A DNA stretch of 64,000 bases from an uncultured Bacteroidales bacterium (GTDB lineage Bacteria > Bacteroidota > Bacteroidia > Bacteroidales > P3), in the NCBI GenBank assembly GCA_947167075.1, contig CAMVGR010000008.1, forward strand, positions 16,383 through 80,382, written 5' to 3'. A program made the translations under genes and the position numbers. Shown here piece after piece: positions 50,828-61,712 of this stretch. The notes under the pieces were generated by a model that worked only from the letters and a program-made list of their open reading frames with translations, ran no database searches and was not told where the DNA came from. Within the stretch, counting starts at the first letter, position 1. The number at the start of each line of letters is the position of its first letter.

Positions 50828-53053
50828 ATGAGAAAAACCTTTGTAGTTGCCATTTTGATGGCAGGAGGGGTGCTCTATGCCCAAACCCCCGACAGCGTCA
50901 GCCAAGCCAAGCTCGACAGCATCGATGCCAAGTTTAAGATGCAAAAACTGAAAGAAATCAGCATTTCTGCCCCTAAACCCGTCTACAGCATGACCGGCGA
51001 GGTGGTGAACTACAACGTGGAGAACGACGAGACGGTGCGCGACCTCACCGCCTGGGATGCCATACGCAATGCCCCCACAGTGGAGGTGGATGTAGAAGGA
51101 AATATCAGCATGCGAGGGTCGGAAAAAGTGGAGGTGTGGCTCAACGGTCGCCCCACGGGTATGGAGGGCCCCACGCTGCGTGCTTTCTTCGAGAGCATGC
51201 CTGCGGACGCTTTAGCCCGTATCGAGGTAATCAAGAATCCCTCGGCCAAATACATGGTTGCACAAGACCGCCATATCCTCAACATAGTTACCTCGGCTCG
51301 CCTGCGTACTTCAGAACTACTCATTGTAGGTCTGAGCGGCAATTCGCGACCCTACGTCTCGCCGTGGTTTAGCTATGTACGCAATACCGACCGGCTACGG
51401 TTTAGCTTCCATCTAGCCGGTAGCACCAGCAATTTCCGCGACGATGGCACCAATACACACACCCTGTTCGATGGCGACGACACCACCAGTATGCAACAAT
51501 ATAGCTACGAATTGGTAGGCCCCAGCTACTTCGGTAGCAACAACTTCAACATCGGCTACACCATCGACTCGGCCAACGAAATAACCGTCTTTTCCTGGAA
51601 CTCGCTGCAGGGGCGATATAGAAATAGAACTCTCCGCGACTACGAGCAGTGGGACTACCGCCCAGACACGGCCCACTATCGCTATATGGATAGCAGCGAG
51701 TCAGGTCTCGCCATCGTCAATGGTTTCACCACGTTCGACCTTAAACACCGCTTTGCCACAAATGGGCACAACCTGAGCCTGGGCATCACATGGAACTACC
51801 TCTTCAACGTCGACCACCTGCTGCAGCAACGCACCCTTCTACTTGCAGATGGCATTGGCAGTTTGCCTCTCACCCCCTTCGACCGCAGAACTGAGAAACA
51901 CCGTCGCAACAACACCATCGACATCACGCTCAATTACAATCGTCCGTTAGGAGCCCACGACGAGCTGCGGGTTCGCATTGGTGGGCAACCTTATGCCAAC
52001 AACTACTCCGATGTCGCTATCCTCGACTACGACACCTCCACCTTCACCTATTCCCGACCCGACCTGCTCCGCAACCACGCGAGCAACGACCGCAGCCAAT
52101 GCCTCTATGCCAGCACCTCGTGGCGACACGAATGGGAGCGCACGACCCTTACAGCCGATGTGCATCTCAATCGTGTATGGCTGCATATCTCTGATGAGGC
52201 CCTTTTTGCCGACGACACCCTCTTTCGCTTCTTCACCCTTGGCCCATCCCTCACCCTCACCCATCGCACCCCATCGATGCACTATGTGCGCCTCGGCCTG
52301 TCGCATAGCACGAATCTGCCCACAGGCAGAGACCTCACCACATCGCGCACCTATGGCACCGACAGCTACAGCACTGGCAATCGGGCTCTCCACCCCTCGT
52401 CCACCTGGAAGTCCAACCTCAGCTGGAATCGCTACTTCGAACGCATTGGGAATATAGGCATCGATGCCTACTACAACACCACCCTTGGTGGTATAGAGAG
52501 TGTAGTAGCCTCAACTTCGGAGGTGGACCCTTGGTTGGGACGTATCGTCACATACACCATGCCCATGAATATTGCCTCGTCGTTCCGATACGGGGTCGAT
52601 GCCAACGTCACACTGCGTCCGAAAGCCTGGTGCAACCTCAGTCTTAACGCCAGCCTCTACCGCAGCGGATATGATGTGGAGGACGAACTGCCGCAGCGAC
52701 TCACCTCCTGGCGCATAAGTGCACGGCTGTGGACTAAAATAGCCAAGGTGGTCGATATTGAAGCTAGTACCAACTATGGAAATCCATCGCTCGACTTGTA
52801 TTCCCAGCAGAAGACCAACCTAACAGTGAATCTAGGTCTTTCGTCCACGCTACTAGACGGTCGCCTCTCGCTTCGGGCCTATATCAACGACCTTTTCGAC
52901 AGCAACCGCACCACCAGCACCACTGCTGCCCCGTCCTATTCTGCCATCCGCTCCAGCCACCACTATAGTCGCTACATTACTTTTGGAATCACCTACCGCA
53001 TCGGGAAGCTCAACCTACAGTACCAAGCGATGGGAGGTGCCGCCATGCAGTAG
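50828..53053 (+). CDS. TonB-dependent-receptor-like outer membrane protein
   Basis: 741 residues with a signal peptide (to about residue 19, LYAQ). A plug-like domain (residues about 60-155: VVNYNVENDETVRDLTAWDA IRNAPTVEVD, SMRGSEKVEVWLNGRPTG, LARIEVIKNPSAKY) precedes a long beta-barrel of alternating aromatic strands (OMP_b-brl_3 type) ending in YITFGITYRIGKLNLQYQ. The N-terminal carboxypeptidase-regulatory domain common in SusC proteins is absent, and no SusD follows. It may be a receptor for a non-glycan ligand or a signalling receptor of the ECF operon. Confidence 0.85.
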   Translation: MRKTFVVAILMAGGVLYAQTPDSVSQAKLDSIDAKFKMQKLKEISISAPKPVYSMTGEVVNYNVENDETVRDLTAWDAIRNAPTVEVDVEGNISMRGSEKVEVWLNGRPTGMEGPTLRAFFESMPADALARIEVIKNPSAKYMVAQDRHILNIVTSARLRTSELLIVGLSGNSRPYVSPWFSYVRNTDRLRFSFHLAGSTSNFRDDGTNTHTLFDGDDTTSMQQYSYELVGPSYFGSNNFNIGYTIDSANEITVFSWNSLQGRYRNRTLRDYEQWDYRPDTAHYRYMDSSESGLAIVNGFTTFDLKHRFATNGHNLSLGITWNYLFNVDHLLQQRTLLLADGIGSLPLTPFDRRTEKHRRNNTIDITLNYNRPLGAHDELRVRIGGQPYANNYSDVAILDYDTSTFTYSRPDLLRNHASNDRSQCLYASTSWRHEWERTTLTADVHLNRVWLHISDEALFADDTLFRFFTLGPSLTLTHRTPSMHYVRLGLSHSTNLPTGRDLTTSRTYGTDSYSTGNRALHPSSTWKSNLSWNRYFERIGNIGIDAYYNTTLGGIESVVASTSEVDPWLGRIVTYTMPMNIASSFRYGVDANVTLRPKAWCNLSLNASLYRSGYDVEDELPQRLTSWRISARLWTKIAKVVDIEASTNYGNPSLDLYSQQKTNLTVNLGLSSTLLDGRLSLRAYINDLFDSNRTTSTTAAPSYSAIRSSHHYSRYITFGITYRIGKLNLQYQAMGGAAMQ

Positions 53054-53115
53054 ATACGCTGCAGGTGCCGCTATGTAGACAAGCCATACACATGCCCTTG
53101 CCCGACACCCAGATT

Positions 53116-53892
53116 CTACGTTCGTCTGGGTGTTCGACCGTGTGTCGTGTCTGCAGGCTCAGTGTCGCTGCCATTGGCCGTCGGATGTGCTTCAATAGGT
53201 TGATATGTAGATGGTTCTGCTGTGTCTTCATTCTCGTTGGATACTACCGCTCCGTCGGCCACGGTGAGGCAACCGCCGTACGTGGTCTGCGAGCAGCGCC
53301 CCTGCTGGTCGCTGACGTAGAGGTAGATATGCACCTCGCTGCCTTCAAATATGTCCGGCAGCAACACACTGACTTTCTTTTGCCTACGGTAGACTGGTGC
53401 TGCCAAGTAGCCCTGCCCCAGCGAGGGCGAGTAGACGTAGAGATGCACTGCATCGTAGGCATCGCACTGCTGGTGCAGTGGATTGCGCTCGAAGTCCACC
53501 TCCAGCCGCAAGCCACCTGTAGCCACCACCTGCCTGGCCTGCACCGGTGCCACCGGCCCTAGGCTGAGCACAAGGCTCTGGTAATCCACCTTTAATTCTC
53601 CACCTTCGGTACTGAAAGCGTGCTGGTTGAGACTGACGAAGAGGTTGTATGCCGTCATGCCTGCGGCACGGGCCGCCTCGGTCATCGACTGCAGCAGCAC
53701 CCACCTCATTCGTGCCGCCAAACGCACCTGCTCGCGGAAGGCCGCCCGATGCTCCTGTTGCGCCTCGGTGCGTGGATTGCTAACCTGTGCTGGCCGGCTA
53801 CGCAAGCACCATTTTCCATTCCACATATACCCGATAGCCGACCCCAGCTTGCCGCTGAAGCCACCCATATATCCATTCTCAAACTTTGCCAT
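53116..53892 (-). CDS. DUF6266 family protein
   Basis: 258 residues, no signal peptide. MAKFENGYMGGFSGKLGSAIGYMWNGKWCLRSRP is the family opening (G-x-x-G-G-F-S-G-K-x-G...GYxWxGKxxLRS), followed by R-T-E-A-Q-Q-E-H-R-A-x-F. The central part is beta-rich, with VYLYVYSP-like segments (AVHLYVYSPSLGQGYLAAPV) and a late VHIYLYVSDQQGR. The tail (170-258) is rich in E, T and P. Function unknown; I note only that it is frequent in gut Bacteroidetes. It is on the opposite strand to its neighbours and alone. Confidence 0.8.
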   Translation of the reverse strand: MAKFENGYMGGFSGKLGSAIGYMWNGKWCLRSRPAQVSNPRTEAQQEHRAAFREQVRLAARMRWVLLQSMTEAARAAGMTAYNLFVSLNQHAFSTEGGELKVDYQSLVLSLGPVAPVQARQVVATGGLRLEVDFERNPLHQQCDAYDAVHLYVYSPSLGQGYLAAPVYRRQKKVSVLLPDIFEGSEVHIYLYVSDQQGRCSQTTYGGCLTVADGAVVSNENEDTAEPSTYQPIEAHPTANGSDTEPADTTHGRTPRRT

Positions 53893-54223
53893 AAAGAAAT
53901 CTCATTTTTTTACCATAACGTACTTTTCGCCTACTTATTGCTTACTCGACTAAAAGATGATAAAAAGATGATAAAGGGAAGAGTAGGAGATGAGTAAGAG
54001 ATGGTCTGTCCTTTATGTTATCTTTCAACGGGTTGCAAAGGTGGTTTTTGGCATTTTTTTGCCGCCAGTTTCATTTTTTGAGCATAAAAAAGAGGTTGAT
54101 CCGTAGCTACTGGCTCTTCCACTTTTCTTTAAAAATGTCACAAAAACTATGTAGAACACCCCCAAGATAGACTGTGTTTTTATCTTTTTATGAAAAAAAA
54201 ACTTCGGTTTTCAATAATTTTCG

Positions 54224-54266
54224 TATTTTTGCATCGGAATGAGAGAGGTCGAAAACCTCTCTTTTT
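54224..54266 (+). promoter_or_regulatory. rimP-nusA-infB promoter and leader hairpin
   Basis: TATTTTTG (54224-54231) is the -7 box. Eleven bases on, AGAGAGGT (54242-54249) pairs with ACCTCTCT (54255-54262) around five bases, followed by TTTT: an intrinsic terminator between promoter and first gene. A ten-codon frame (MREVENLSFC, 54239-54271) spans the hairpin and stops 2 bases before the rimP ATG. Attenuation is plausible. Confidence 0.65.
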
Positions 54267-54273
54267 GTTAGTT

Positions 54274-54714
54274 ATGATAGAGAAAATCAAGATATTAGAG
54301 CTTGTTAATCAGGCCTTGGAAGGTACCGATAAATACCTAGTGAACCTAAAAATCACGCCCGACAATCGCATATATGTTGATATTGATGGCGATAATGGTA
54401 TTACGGTCGAAGACTGTATCAACCTCAGTCGAGCGATAGAAAGCCAACTCGACCGCGACGAGGAGGATTTTGCCCTCGACGTAAGCTCGGCGGGTGCCGA
54501 TCAGCCATTGAAACTGAAGCGGCAATACACAAAGAATATTGGTCGCGAGGTGGAGGCACTGGCAACCGACGGCGTGAAAACGATAGGCACCCTGGTAGAG
54601 GTGGGCGACGAGGAGTTTGTGGTTAGGGTGGCTGGCACAAAACGGCAACCATCGCACGACGAGCGTCTCCGATACACCGACATGAAGAGCGTTCGGGTGG
54701 TGATCAAGTTCTAA
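54274..54714 (+). CDS. rimP: Ribosome maturation factor RimP
   Basis: 146 residues from the ATG at 54274; an in-frame ATG at 54190 lies upstream of the promoter and is rejected. Two domains: an N-terminal KH-like part (LVNQALEGTDKYLVNLKITP DNRIYVDIDGDNGITVEDCI NLSRAIESQLD) and an SH3-like C-terminal part (LKRQYTKNIGREVEALATDG VKTIGTLVEVGDEEFVV). DVSSAGADQPL stands where SPGxxRPL is usual. It assists 30S subunit assembly. First gene of the conserved rimP-nusA-infB order. Confidence 0.93.
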   Translation: MIEKIKILELVNQALEGTDKYLVNLKITPDNRIYVDIDGDNGITVEDCINLSRAIESQLDRDEEDFALDVSSAGADQPLKLKRQYTKNIGREVEALATDGVKTIGTLVEVGDEEFVVRVAGTKRQPSHDERLRYTDMKSVRVVIKF

Positions 54715-54746
54715 AAGAAAAGTGGAAAATAATATCATACAATAAT

Positions 54747-55985
54747 ATGGCAAAGAATCAAGACTTGAGTAGTTCCTTTCAGGAATTCAAGGAATTTAAG
54801 AACATTGACCGCGAAACACTGATGCACATCCTGGAGGAGGTGTTTCGTGCAGCACTGGCCAAACACTTCGGATCGGAGGATAACTTCGACATCATCGTCA
54901 ATATCGACAAGGGCGACTTGGAGATATTCCGCAACCGTACGATTGTGGAAGACGGCAATGTGAACGACCCGATGCGCGAAATAGCCCTCAGCGATGCACT
55001 GCGGATCGAGAACGACTTCGAGGTGGGAGAGGAGCTGTCGGAACCGGTGCCGATGACCGAGTTCGGTCGCCGAGAGATACTGTCGATACGTCAGAACCTG
55101 GTAGGCAAGATACAGGACTACGAAAAGAGTCTTGTGTTCCAAAAGTACAAAGAGAAAGTGGGCGAAATCATCGTGGGCGAAGTATACCAGCCGTGGAACA
55201 AAGAGATTCTTATTCTTGACGACGAGAAGATAGAATTGATATTGCCCAAGAGCGAACAGATTCCGGCGGATCGCTACCGCAAGGGCGACACGGTGCGTGC
55301 CGTGGTGCTGAAGGTGGAAATGCGGAACAACAATCCCATCATCATCCTCAGCCGCACTAGCCCCATCTTCCTGGAGAGACTGCTCGAAGCCGAGGTGCCC
55401 GAGATATACGATGGCTTGATCACCATCCGCAACATAGTGCGTCAGCCAGGCGAGCGTGCCAAGATAGCCGTGGAAAGCTACGACGACCGTATAGACCCAG
55501 TGGGAAGCTGCGTGGGTGTGAAGGGTGGCCGCATACATGGCATCGTGCGTGAGCTTCGCAACGAGAATATCGATGTGCTCAACTACTCGCCCCGCCCCGA
55601 ACTGATGATACAGCGTGCATTGGCACCTGCCAAGGTGAGCAATATTAAAATCAACGAGGAAGAGAAGAAGGCAGAAGTGTTTATGCAACCCGACCAAGTG
55701 AGTTTGGCTATCGGTAAGGGCGGATACAACATCAAGCTTGCCTCCAAGCTGGTGGGATACGAAATCGAAGTATACCGCGATACCGATGAGGACTTCGACG
55801 ATGTGGCATTGACCGAATTCAACGACGAAATCGAGCAGTGGATCATCGACGAGCTGGTCAAGATAGGCTGCGACACAGCAAAGAGCGTACTGGCTCTGCC
55901 AAAAGAGGAGTTGATTACCCGTACCGACCTCGAAGAAGAGACTATCGACCACGTGCTCGAAGTGCTCAGATCGGAGTTTGAATAA
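54747..55985 (+). CDS. nusA: Transcription factor NusA
   Basis: 412 residues. N-terminal RNA polymerase-binding domain (to about 125), S1 domain (VGEIIVGEVYQPWNKEILIL, about 130-200), then two KH domains: ILSRTSPIFLERLLEAEVPE I and PVGSCVGVKGGRIHGIVREL, VSLAIGKGGYNIKLASKLV (GxxG). The helix-hairpin part ends at residue 412; there are no acidic repeats as in E. coli. It binds nascent RNA and modulates pausing and termination, and would itself act on the hairpin in the operon leader and with UpxY-type factors. Confidence 0.96.
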   Translation: MAKNQDLSSSFQEFKEFKNIDRETLMHILEEVFRAALAKHFGSEDNFDIIVNIDKGDLEIFRNRTIVEDGNVNDPMREIALSDALRIENDFEVGEELSEPVPMTEFGRREILSIRQNLVGKIQDYEKSLVFQKYKEKVGEIIVGEVYQPWNKEILILDDEKIELILPKSEQIPADRYRKGDTVRAVVLKVEMRNNNPIIILSRTSPIFLERLLEAEVPEIYDGLITIRNIVRQPGERAKIAVESYDDRIDPVGSCVGVKGGRIHGIVRELRNENIDVLNYSPRPELMIQRALAPAKVSNIKINEEEKKAEVFMQPDQVSLAIGKGGYNIKLASKLVGYEIEVYRDTDEDFDDVALTEFNDEIEQWIIDELVKIGCDTAKSVLALPKEELITRTDLEEETIDHVLEVLRSEFE

Positions 55986-56048
55986 GCAATCAACTTATCA
56001 ACGGATAATCGCATCGACTAACTAATAAGAAGAAAGGATTCGACAAAG

Positions 56049-58994
56049 ATGGCAAGTTTCAGACTAAACAAGGTGGCCAAAGACTTCAACGTGGGTTTAC
56101 AGACCCTTGTTGACTACTTGGCCAAGCGTGGGCATCAGGTGGATGCCAATCCCAATACGAAGATCAGCGAAGAGCAGTACGAACTGCTTGCAACAGCATT
56201 CCAGAGCGAGCGTAAGGTGAAAGAGGAAGCTGACAAGATAGAATTGATGGGTAGTGGGGCAAACCGCGTGGTAGAGGTGAGTGAGAGGAAAGACCAAGAT
56301 GTCGAATCCGACGATGCTGAGGTGGTCATCAAGACGTTCTCGCCCGTGGCAAAAAACAAGCCGACACAGGCCAAGGAGCCAGACCAGGCGGAAGAGCCTA
56401 TGCCCGAGCAAGAACCTCTGATGCCAGAAGAGCCGGCAGAGGAAGAGCCGGCACCGGCTGCACCTGTGGCCGAAACAACGGTGGACGAAGTCGATGCAAA
56501 CAAGGTGGAAGATGAGGATATCCAGGAGCAAGAGGCCTCAGAAGAACCCCTCCCCGCAGACGAAGAGAAGGAAGAGAAGCCTGCTCCGGCAAGCGACAGT
56601 CCGTTCAATGTGGTAGGAAAGATAGACCTCAGCGCCATCAATCAACGCACCCGTCCGGACAAAAAGAAGAAGCAGAAGAAGGGCGAGAAAAAGGTTGTCG
56701 TCAATCCAACCCCAGCCCCACAACCGAAAGAAGAGCCCCTGCCACAGCAAGCTCCTGTTGCCAAACCGGAGCCTCCTGCAAAGCCAGAGCCAGAGTTTAT
56801 CGAGACTCAGTACACAAAGCTGGAAGGCCCTAAGGTGCTGGATAAGATAGACCTCAGCCAATTCACCCGCGACGGTGCAGACACTCCGGGCAGCAAGCGT
56901 AAACGTAAGCATACCAAGAAGGAAGCCATCAGTGCACAGGAAGTGAAGAAAATAGGTGCAGAGGTGGCCAAGAAAGAGAATAAGGAAAAAGAAAAAGCCA
57001 AGAAGGAAAGCCAAAAACAGGCGGCCCAGCAACAGAATGCCAGCGGCAAGAAAAAGAAAAAGAAGGAAGAAAAGAAGCCTGTAGAGATAGATGAGGGTGA
57101 GATAGAAAAGCAGATACGCGACACATTGGCACGTCTCTCTCCGCTTGGCAAATCGAAAACCTCCAAACACAATCGTGAGAAACGCCAGAAGGTGCATGCA
57201 CGAATGGAGGAGGAGATGCTGAATGAGATGGAAGAGCAGAAAACCCTGCAAGTGACCGAATTCGTTACAGCCAACGAGTTGGCCACAATGATGCAGGTGC
57301 CTGTAACCAAGATTATCGCCACGTGTATGTCTGTGGGCATCTTTGTCAGTATCAACCAACGCCTCGATGCCGAAACCATCAAGCTGATTGCTGACGAGTT
57401 CGGATTCGACATCAACTTTGCATCTGAGGATGTGGTGAACACTATCCATAAGATAGAAGAGGAGGACAAGCCGGAGGATCTTATCATCAGAAACCCCATT
57501 GTCACTGTTATGGGCCATGTCGACCATGGTAAGACCTCGTTGCTCGACTATATTCGCAAGACCAATGTTATCGCTGGCGAGGCTGGTGGAATCACACAGC
57601 ACATTGGTGCCTACGAGGTGACCACGGCTGAAGGGCGTAAAATCACTTTCCTTGATACGCCAGGTCATGAGGCATTTACGGCTATGCGTGCCCGTGGTGC
57701 TAAGATGACGGACATTGCCATCATCGTTATTGCTGCCGACGACAAGATAATGCCACAGACAGTTGAGGCTATTAACCATGCACAATCGGCGGGTGTGCCC
57801 ATCGTCTTTGCTATCAACAAGATTGATAAGCCGGGGGCAGATCCTGACCGAATAAAGACCGAATTGGCAAATATGAACCTGCTGGTTGAAGAGTGGGGCG
57901 GCAAGTATCAGAGTCAGGACATCAGTGCAAAGAAGGGTATTGGCGTAGAAGAGTTGCTCGAAAAAGTGATTCTCCAGGCAGACATCATGGAGCTTAAGGG
58001 TAATCCTAATAAGCGAGCCAAGGGCACAGTCATCGAAAGCACCCTCGATAAAGGCCGTGGCTATGTGGCTAAAATCCTTGTTGAGGATGGTACCATCCGT
58101 AAAGGTGACCCGATAGTGGCTGGATCTACATACGGACGTGTCCGTGCCATGTACAACGAACGTAACCAGGAGGTGATGTCGGCAGGCCCTTCGCAACCAG
58201 TACTATTGCTAGGACTTACCGGTGCTTGTCAAGCTGGCGACACCTTCAACGTGATGGAGAACGAGAAAGAGGCAAAAGACATTGCCGCTAAGCGAACCCA
58301 ACTGCAGCGAGAGCAAGGCATTCGAACCCAGACCCACCTCACCCTTGAGGAAATAGGTCGTCGTCGTGCACTTGGTAACTTCAAAGAGCTCAATATCATT
58401 GTTAAAGGTGATGTGGACGGTTCAGTCGAAGCCCTTAGCGATTCTCTCATCAAGCTCAGCAACGAAGAGGTACAGGTCAATGTCATACACAAGGCCGTGG
58501 GCCAGATTTCAGAGAACGATGTCATGCTTGCTATGACTGCCGATGCTGTTATCATAGGCTTCCAGGTGCGACCCTCTGTTGGTGCCCGCAAGATGGCCGA
58601 AACGGAGCATATCGATATCCGTCTCTACAGCATTATCTATGATGCCATTAATGAGCTTAAGGATGCTATCGAAGGTATGCTCGCCCCCGAGACACAGGAG
58701 AAAATAGTTGCTAACCTGGAAATCAGAGAGACCTTCAAGATCTCCAAAGTTGGCACCATTGCTGGCTGTATGTGTCTTGATGGCAAAATCAATCGCCAAA
58801 GCAACATCCGTATCATCCGCGATGGTATCGTTGTCTACACCGGCAAGCTCGCTTCCCTCAAACGCTTCAAAGATGACGTTAAGGAAGTGGTCAGTGGTCA
58901 AGATTGCGGTCTGAACATTGAGAACTACAACGACATCAAGGTCGGCGACATCGTCGAAGCCTACGAAGTGATAGAAATCAAACGCAAGCTGTAA
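56049..58994 (+). CDS. infB: Translation initiation factor IF-2
   Basis: 981 residues. Residues 1-480 are a low-complexity region rich in E, P, K and A, with IF2_N elements ([21 protein letters not shown] at the start and [20 protein letters not shown] at about 395). The GTPase follows: [18 protein letters not shown] (G1), DTPGHEAF (G3), NKIDKPGA (G4), then domains II-IV that bind the 50S and initiator tRNA. The final domain ends IKRKL. It places fMet-tRNA on the ribosome. Last protein gene of the operon, followed by tRNA-Arg. Confidence 0.98.
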   Translation: MASFRLNKVAKDFNVGLQTLVDYLAKRGHQVDANPNTKISEEQYELLATAFQSERKVKEEADKIELMGSGANRVVEVSERKDQDVESDDAEVVIKTFSPVAKNKPTQAKEPDQAEEPMPEQEPLMPEEPAEEEPAPAAPVAETTVDEVDANKVEDEDIQEQEASEEPLPADEEKEEKPAPASDSPFNVVGKIDLSAINQRTRPDKKKKQKKGEKKVVVNPTPAPQPKEEPLPQQAPVAKPEPPAKPEPEFIETQYTKLEGPKVLDKIDLSQFTRDGADTPGSKRKRKHTKKEAISAQEVKKIGAEVAKKENKEKEKAKKESQKQAAQQQNASGKKKKKKEEKKPVEIDEGEIEKQIRDTLARLSPLGKSKTSKHNREKRQKVHARMEEEMLNEMEEQKTLQVTEFVTANELATMMQVPVTKIIATCMSVGIFVSINQRLDAETIKLIADEFGFDINFASEDVVNTIHKIEEEDKPEDLIIRNPIVTVMGHVDHGKTSLLDYIRKTNVIAGEAGGITQHIGAYEVTTAEGRKITFLDTPGHEAFTAMRARGAKMTDIAIIVIAADDKIMPQTVEAINHAQSAGVPIVFAINKIDKPGADPDRIKTELANMNLLVEEWGGKYQSQDISAKKGIGVEELLEKVILQADIMELKGNPNKRAKGTVIESTLDKGRGYVAKILVEDGTIRKGDPIVAGSTYGRVRAMYNERNQEVMSAGPSQPVLLLGLTGACQAGDTFNVMENEKEAKDIAAKRTQLQREQGIRTQTHLTLEEIGRRRALGNFKELNIIVKGDVDGSVEALSDSLIKLSNEEVQVNVIHKAVGQISENDVMLAMTADAVIIGFQVRPSVGARKMAETEHIDIRLYSIIYDAINELKDAIEGMLAPETQEKIVANLEIRETFKISKVGTIAGCMCLDGKINRQSNIRIIRDGIVVYTGKLASLKRFKDDVKEVVSGQDCGLNIENYNDIKVGDIVEAYEVIEIKRKL

Positions 58995-59005
58995 AGCCTG
59001 CATCT

Positions 59006-59077
59006 GCTCCTGTAGTTCAATGGATAGAATAGAGGTTTCCTAAACCTTTGATCAGGGTTCGATTCCCTGCGGGAGTA
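59006..59077 (+). tRNA. tRNA-Arg(CCT)
   Basis: 72 nt cloverleaf up to the discriminator A. Acceptor GCTCCTG pairs with CGGGAGT (one G-U). Anticodon stem GAGGT/ACCTT, loop TTCCTAA, anticodon CCT. T arm CAGGG-TTCGATT-CCCTG. No CCA is encoded. It starts 11 bases after infB and has no visible promoter of its own. Confidence 0.93.
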
Positions 59078-59171
59078 CAAAAAATAACTTCATAGCAGAG
59101 CGGAAAAACACATCCTTTCACACTGCATTATATTCGTATTCTCCAATCGAATCCAACCCAAACAACCTAAT

Positions 59172-61664
59172 ATGAAGCCACTTATCTTAATTGTAATGAT
59201 GTTGTCGCTAGGTGTAGTGGCACAGAATACAGGCAATCTTGGGATTATCCCAACGCCTCAGAGAGTTGAATACCAACAGGGGGAGTCTGGCGAGAGGCAC
59301 CTTTGTATGCTGAATAAAGCCAAGGTGGTGGAGCAGAAGGTGAGCTCATTGCCTGTGGAAGCCAATCTTGACCAAGCTTATCAGCTAGAGTTTACTCCCA
59401 AGAAGATATACCTAAAGTATGTAGATGAGGCTGGGCGGCAGAATGCCCATCTGACATTGGCACAACTGAAGCATTTGTACGACCATATTCAATGTGTCAC
59501 CATTACCGACTGGCCAGCATATAAGTACCGTGGCTGGATGGACGACCAGAGCCGTGGCCCCGTGCCCCATGCCGCTTACCGTCAGAAGCAATGGCATACG
59601 CTACATGCATTGAAGTACAACTTCTGCAACTACTACACTGAGCACACCCTCTATCAGCCGGAGTTCCCCGACCTGGCGCCCGCTTACCTCGCTGACTGCA
59701 AGCCGCACCCCGACGAGGTCATCAACCTGCAGCTCTTCGCCCATGCCGAGAAGACGCTACGTGTGCCCTTCTACGAGCACCTGAAGGACAGCCGTGCCAA
59801 CTACGATCCCTCCAACCCCGCAGTCTACGACTTCTTGCGCCGTCGTATCAATGCCGCCTACAAGCGTATCCCCTCATCCCCATTCTTCATCATCAACTGC
59901 GACGAGACCGAACAGCTCGGCACCGGTCGTGCCAAGCAACTGGTGCAGCAGAAAGGCGAGGAGCAAGTGTATGTCGACTTCATCAACCGTTGCTATCAGC
60001 TGGTGAGGGAAGAGGGCAGTCCCCGCGTGGCCATGTGGGGTGACATTGTGGCCAAGAATCCCGCCATGATGCGCCAACTGCCCAAAGACATGGTATACAT
60101 CATGTGGGCCTACGAGCCGCTGGACAGCTTTAAGCATCTAATCAGACCCTTCAAGGAGCAGGGGAATCCCTTCTGGGTAGCTGCCTCGACGGGCCACAGC
60201 GCCACCATGACCTCCACGCCGCAACGATATATCAAGAACATCGCCAACCTCTATCGCGACGGCCATCGCGACGGTGCCGAGGGTGCCATGCTCACCTGCT
60301 GGGACGACAACGGCGAGGCTCTATTCGACAATAGTTGGCATGCCCAGTATTGGGCCGCCGAGATGTCCTGGAACCCGCTGAAGACCGACGACCCCGACGA
60401 ACTCCGCCAGCGCGAAGAGCAGTTCAACCAGAACTTCGAGCGGCTATTCTATCCCCTTCGTCCAAAGGGCGAGGCCGTGTCCCCGTCGCTCACCGCCCAG
60501 CTCTATGCCGTCGGTGCTCTGATGTACAACCCCACCGTCGGCGATTGGTACACCAGTGCCTCGCTCATGGAGCCCCTGCTGAACTTCAACCCCGACAACA
60601 CCGCCCCCGCCATGGGTGAGCGCGTGGAGACGGTGCGCCACCTGATTGACGACATCCATGTCGACTCCGCCGCCAATCCCCACGCTCACTACGCCCTGCG
60701 CCGCATCGCGCTCACCGCCGACAAGTGCCATCTGCGCATGGCGATACACAGTGCGTTGGAAGATCCGGACATGTACTCCGACTGCAAGGGCTACGCCGAG
60801 GACTACCTGCAGGCCCTCTTCGCCCTCAAGCGCGAGTATCTCCGCCTCTGGGACCAAGAGAACGGAGACTACGAGCGCTACGTAGTAATGAATAGATACG
60901 ACGCGCTCGCGCGCGAGGTGCTGGACCTCGACCGGCATGTCTTTATGCAGGTCGGGTGTGATGCAACATCGTTGCACCCCCAGGTTACCCTCCGCACGCT
61001 CTACACCGACCGCCCCATCTACTACACCCTCGATGGCTCCGAGCCCGACAGCACCGCCATCCGTTACCACGGCCCATTCCCCCTGGATCGCTCCGCCACC
61101 ATCCGCGCCATCAGCTACAACGAGTATGGCGAGGGCGTGGTCAGCGAACAGTACCTCCTGAGCCACAAAGCCATGGGAGCCGAGATAACCCTCAACACAC
61201 ACTACAGCACCTACCGATCCATCTATAGTGGCGGCGGTCCCGAGGCATTAATCGATGGGCAGACCGGTAGCCGCAACACCTACGCCGACGGCCACTGGCA
61301 GGGCTATTGGGGCGACAGCATCGATGTGGTACTCAACTTTGGCCACGACATCGACTTTCACGAGGTCTCCATGCGCTTCATGCAGAACACCTTTGACTGG
61401 ATACTGGCCCCTACGCAGATAAAAGTATATGCCTCTGCTGACGGCAAGGAGTGGACGCTGGTGGCCGACAAGCATTTCGACATGGATCCTCGCGAGACTG
61501 GCATGCGTCTGAAGAACTATACAGTTCCCCTAAACTTTCCACTTTCCACTTTCCACTTTCCGCTTATGCGTGTTGTGGTTCCCAACCCCGGTCCGCTACC
61601 CTCGTGGCATCCCGCACCCGGCCAGCCCTCCTACCTCTTCACCGACGAGATTATCGTTAAATAA
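59172..61664 (+). CDS. GH20 beta-hexosaminidase with FN3-like and discoidin-type C-terminal domains
   Basis: 830 residues with a signal peptide (to about residue 18, GVVAQ). A short GH20b-like part (IPTPQRVEYQQGE) leads to the TIM barrel: YRGWMDDQSRGPVPHAA, FFIINCDETEQLG (catalytic pair D244-E245), WGDIVAKN, MLTCWDDNGEALFDN. C-terminal parts: a chitobiase-type beta-sandwich (YYTLDGSEPDSTAIRYHGPF) and an F5/8-type carbohydrate-binding region (EALIDGQTGSRNTYADGHWQG, IKVYASADGKEW). It would remove terminal GlcNAc or GalNAc from glycans, a natural partner of the PNGase F homologue 10 kb away. Confidence 0.92.
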   Translation: MKPLILIVMMLSLGVVAQNTGNLGIIPTPQRVEYQQGESGERHLCMLNKAKVVEQKVSSLPVEANLDQAYQLEFTPKKIYLKYVDEAGRQNAHLTLAQLKHLYDHIQCVTITDWPAYKYRGWMDDQSRGPVPHAAYRQKQWHTLHALKYNFCNYYTEHTLYQPEFPDLAPAYLADCKPHPDEVINLQLFAHAEKTLRVPFYEHLKDSRANYDPSNPAVYDFLRRRINAAYKRIPSSPFFIINCDETEQLGTGRAKQLVQQKGEEQVYVDFINRCYQLVREEGSPRVAMWGDIVAKNPAMMRQLPKDMVYIMWAYEPLDSFKHLIRPFKEQGNPFWVAASTGHSATMTSTPQRYIKNIANLYRDGHRDGAEGAMLTCWDDNGEALFDNSWHAQYWAAEMSWNPLKTDDPDELRQREEQFNQNFERLFYPLRPKGEAVSPSLTAQLYAVGALMYNPTVGDWYTSASLMEPLLNFNPDNTAPAMGERVETVRHLIDDIHVDSAANPHAHYALRRIALTADKCHLRMAIHSALEDPDMYSDCKGYAEDYLQALFALKREYLRLWDQENGDYERYVVMNRYDALAREVLDLDRHVFMQVGCDATSLHPQVTLRTLYTDRPIYYTLDGSEPDSTAIRYHGPFPLDRSATIRAISYNEYGEGVVSEQYLLSHKAMGAEITLNTHYSTYRSIYSGGGPEALIDGQTGSRNTYADGHWQGYWGDSIDVVLNFGHDIDFHEVSMRFMQNTFDWILAPTQIKVYASADGKEWTLVADKHFDMDPRETGMRLKNYTVPLNFPLSTFHFPLMRVVVPNPGPLPSWHPAPGQPSYLFTDEIIVK

Positions 61665-61712
61665 TTATACCCTACTTTTTACTTTCACCTCCCTCGGACG
61701 TATTACCTGCAA

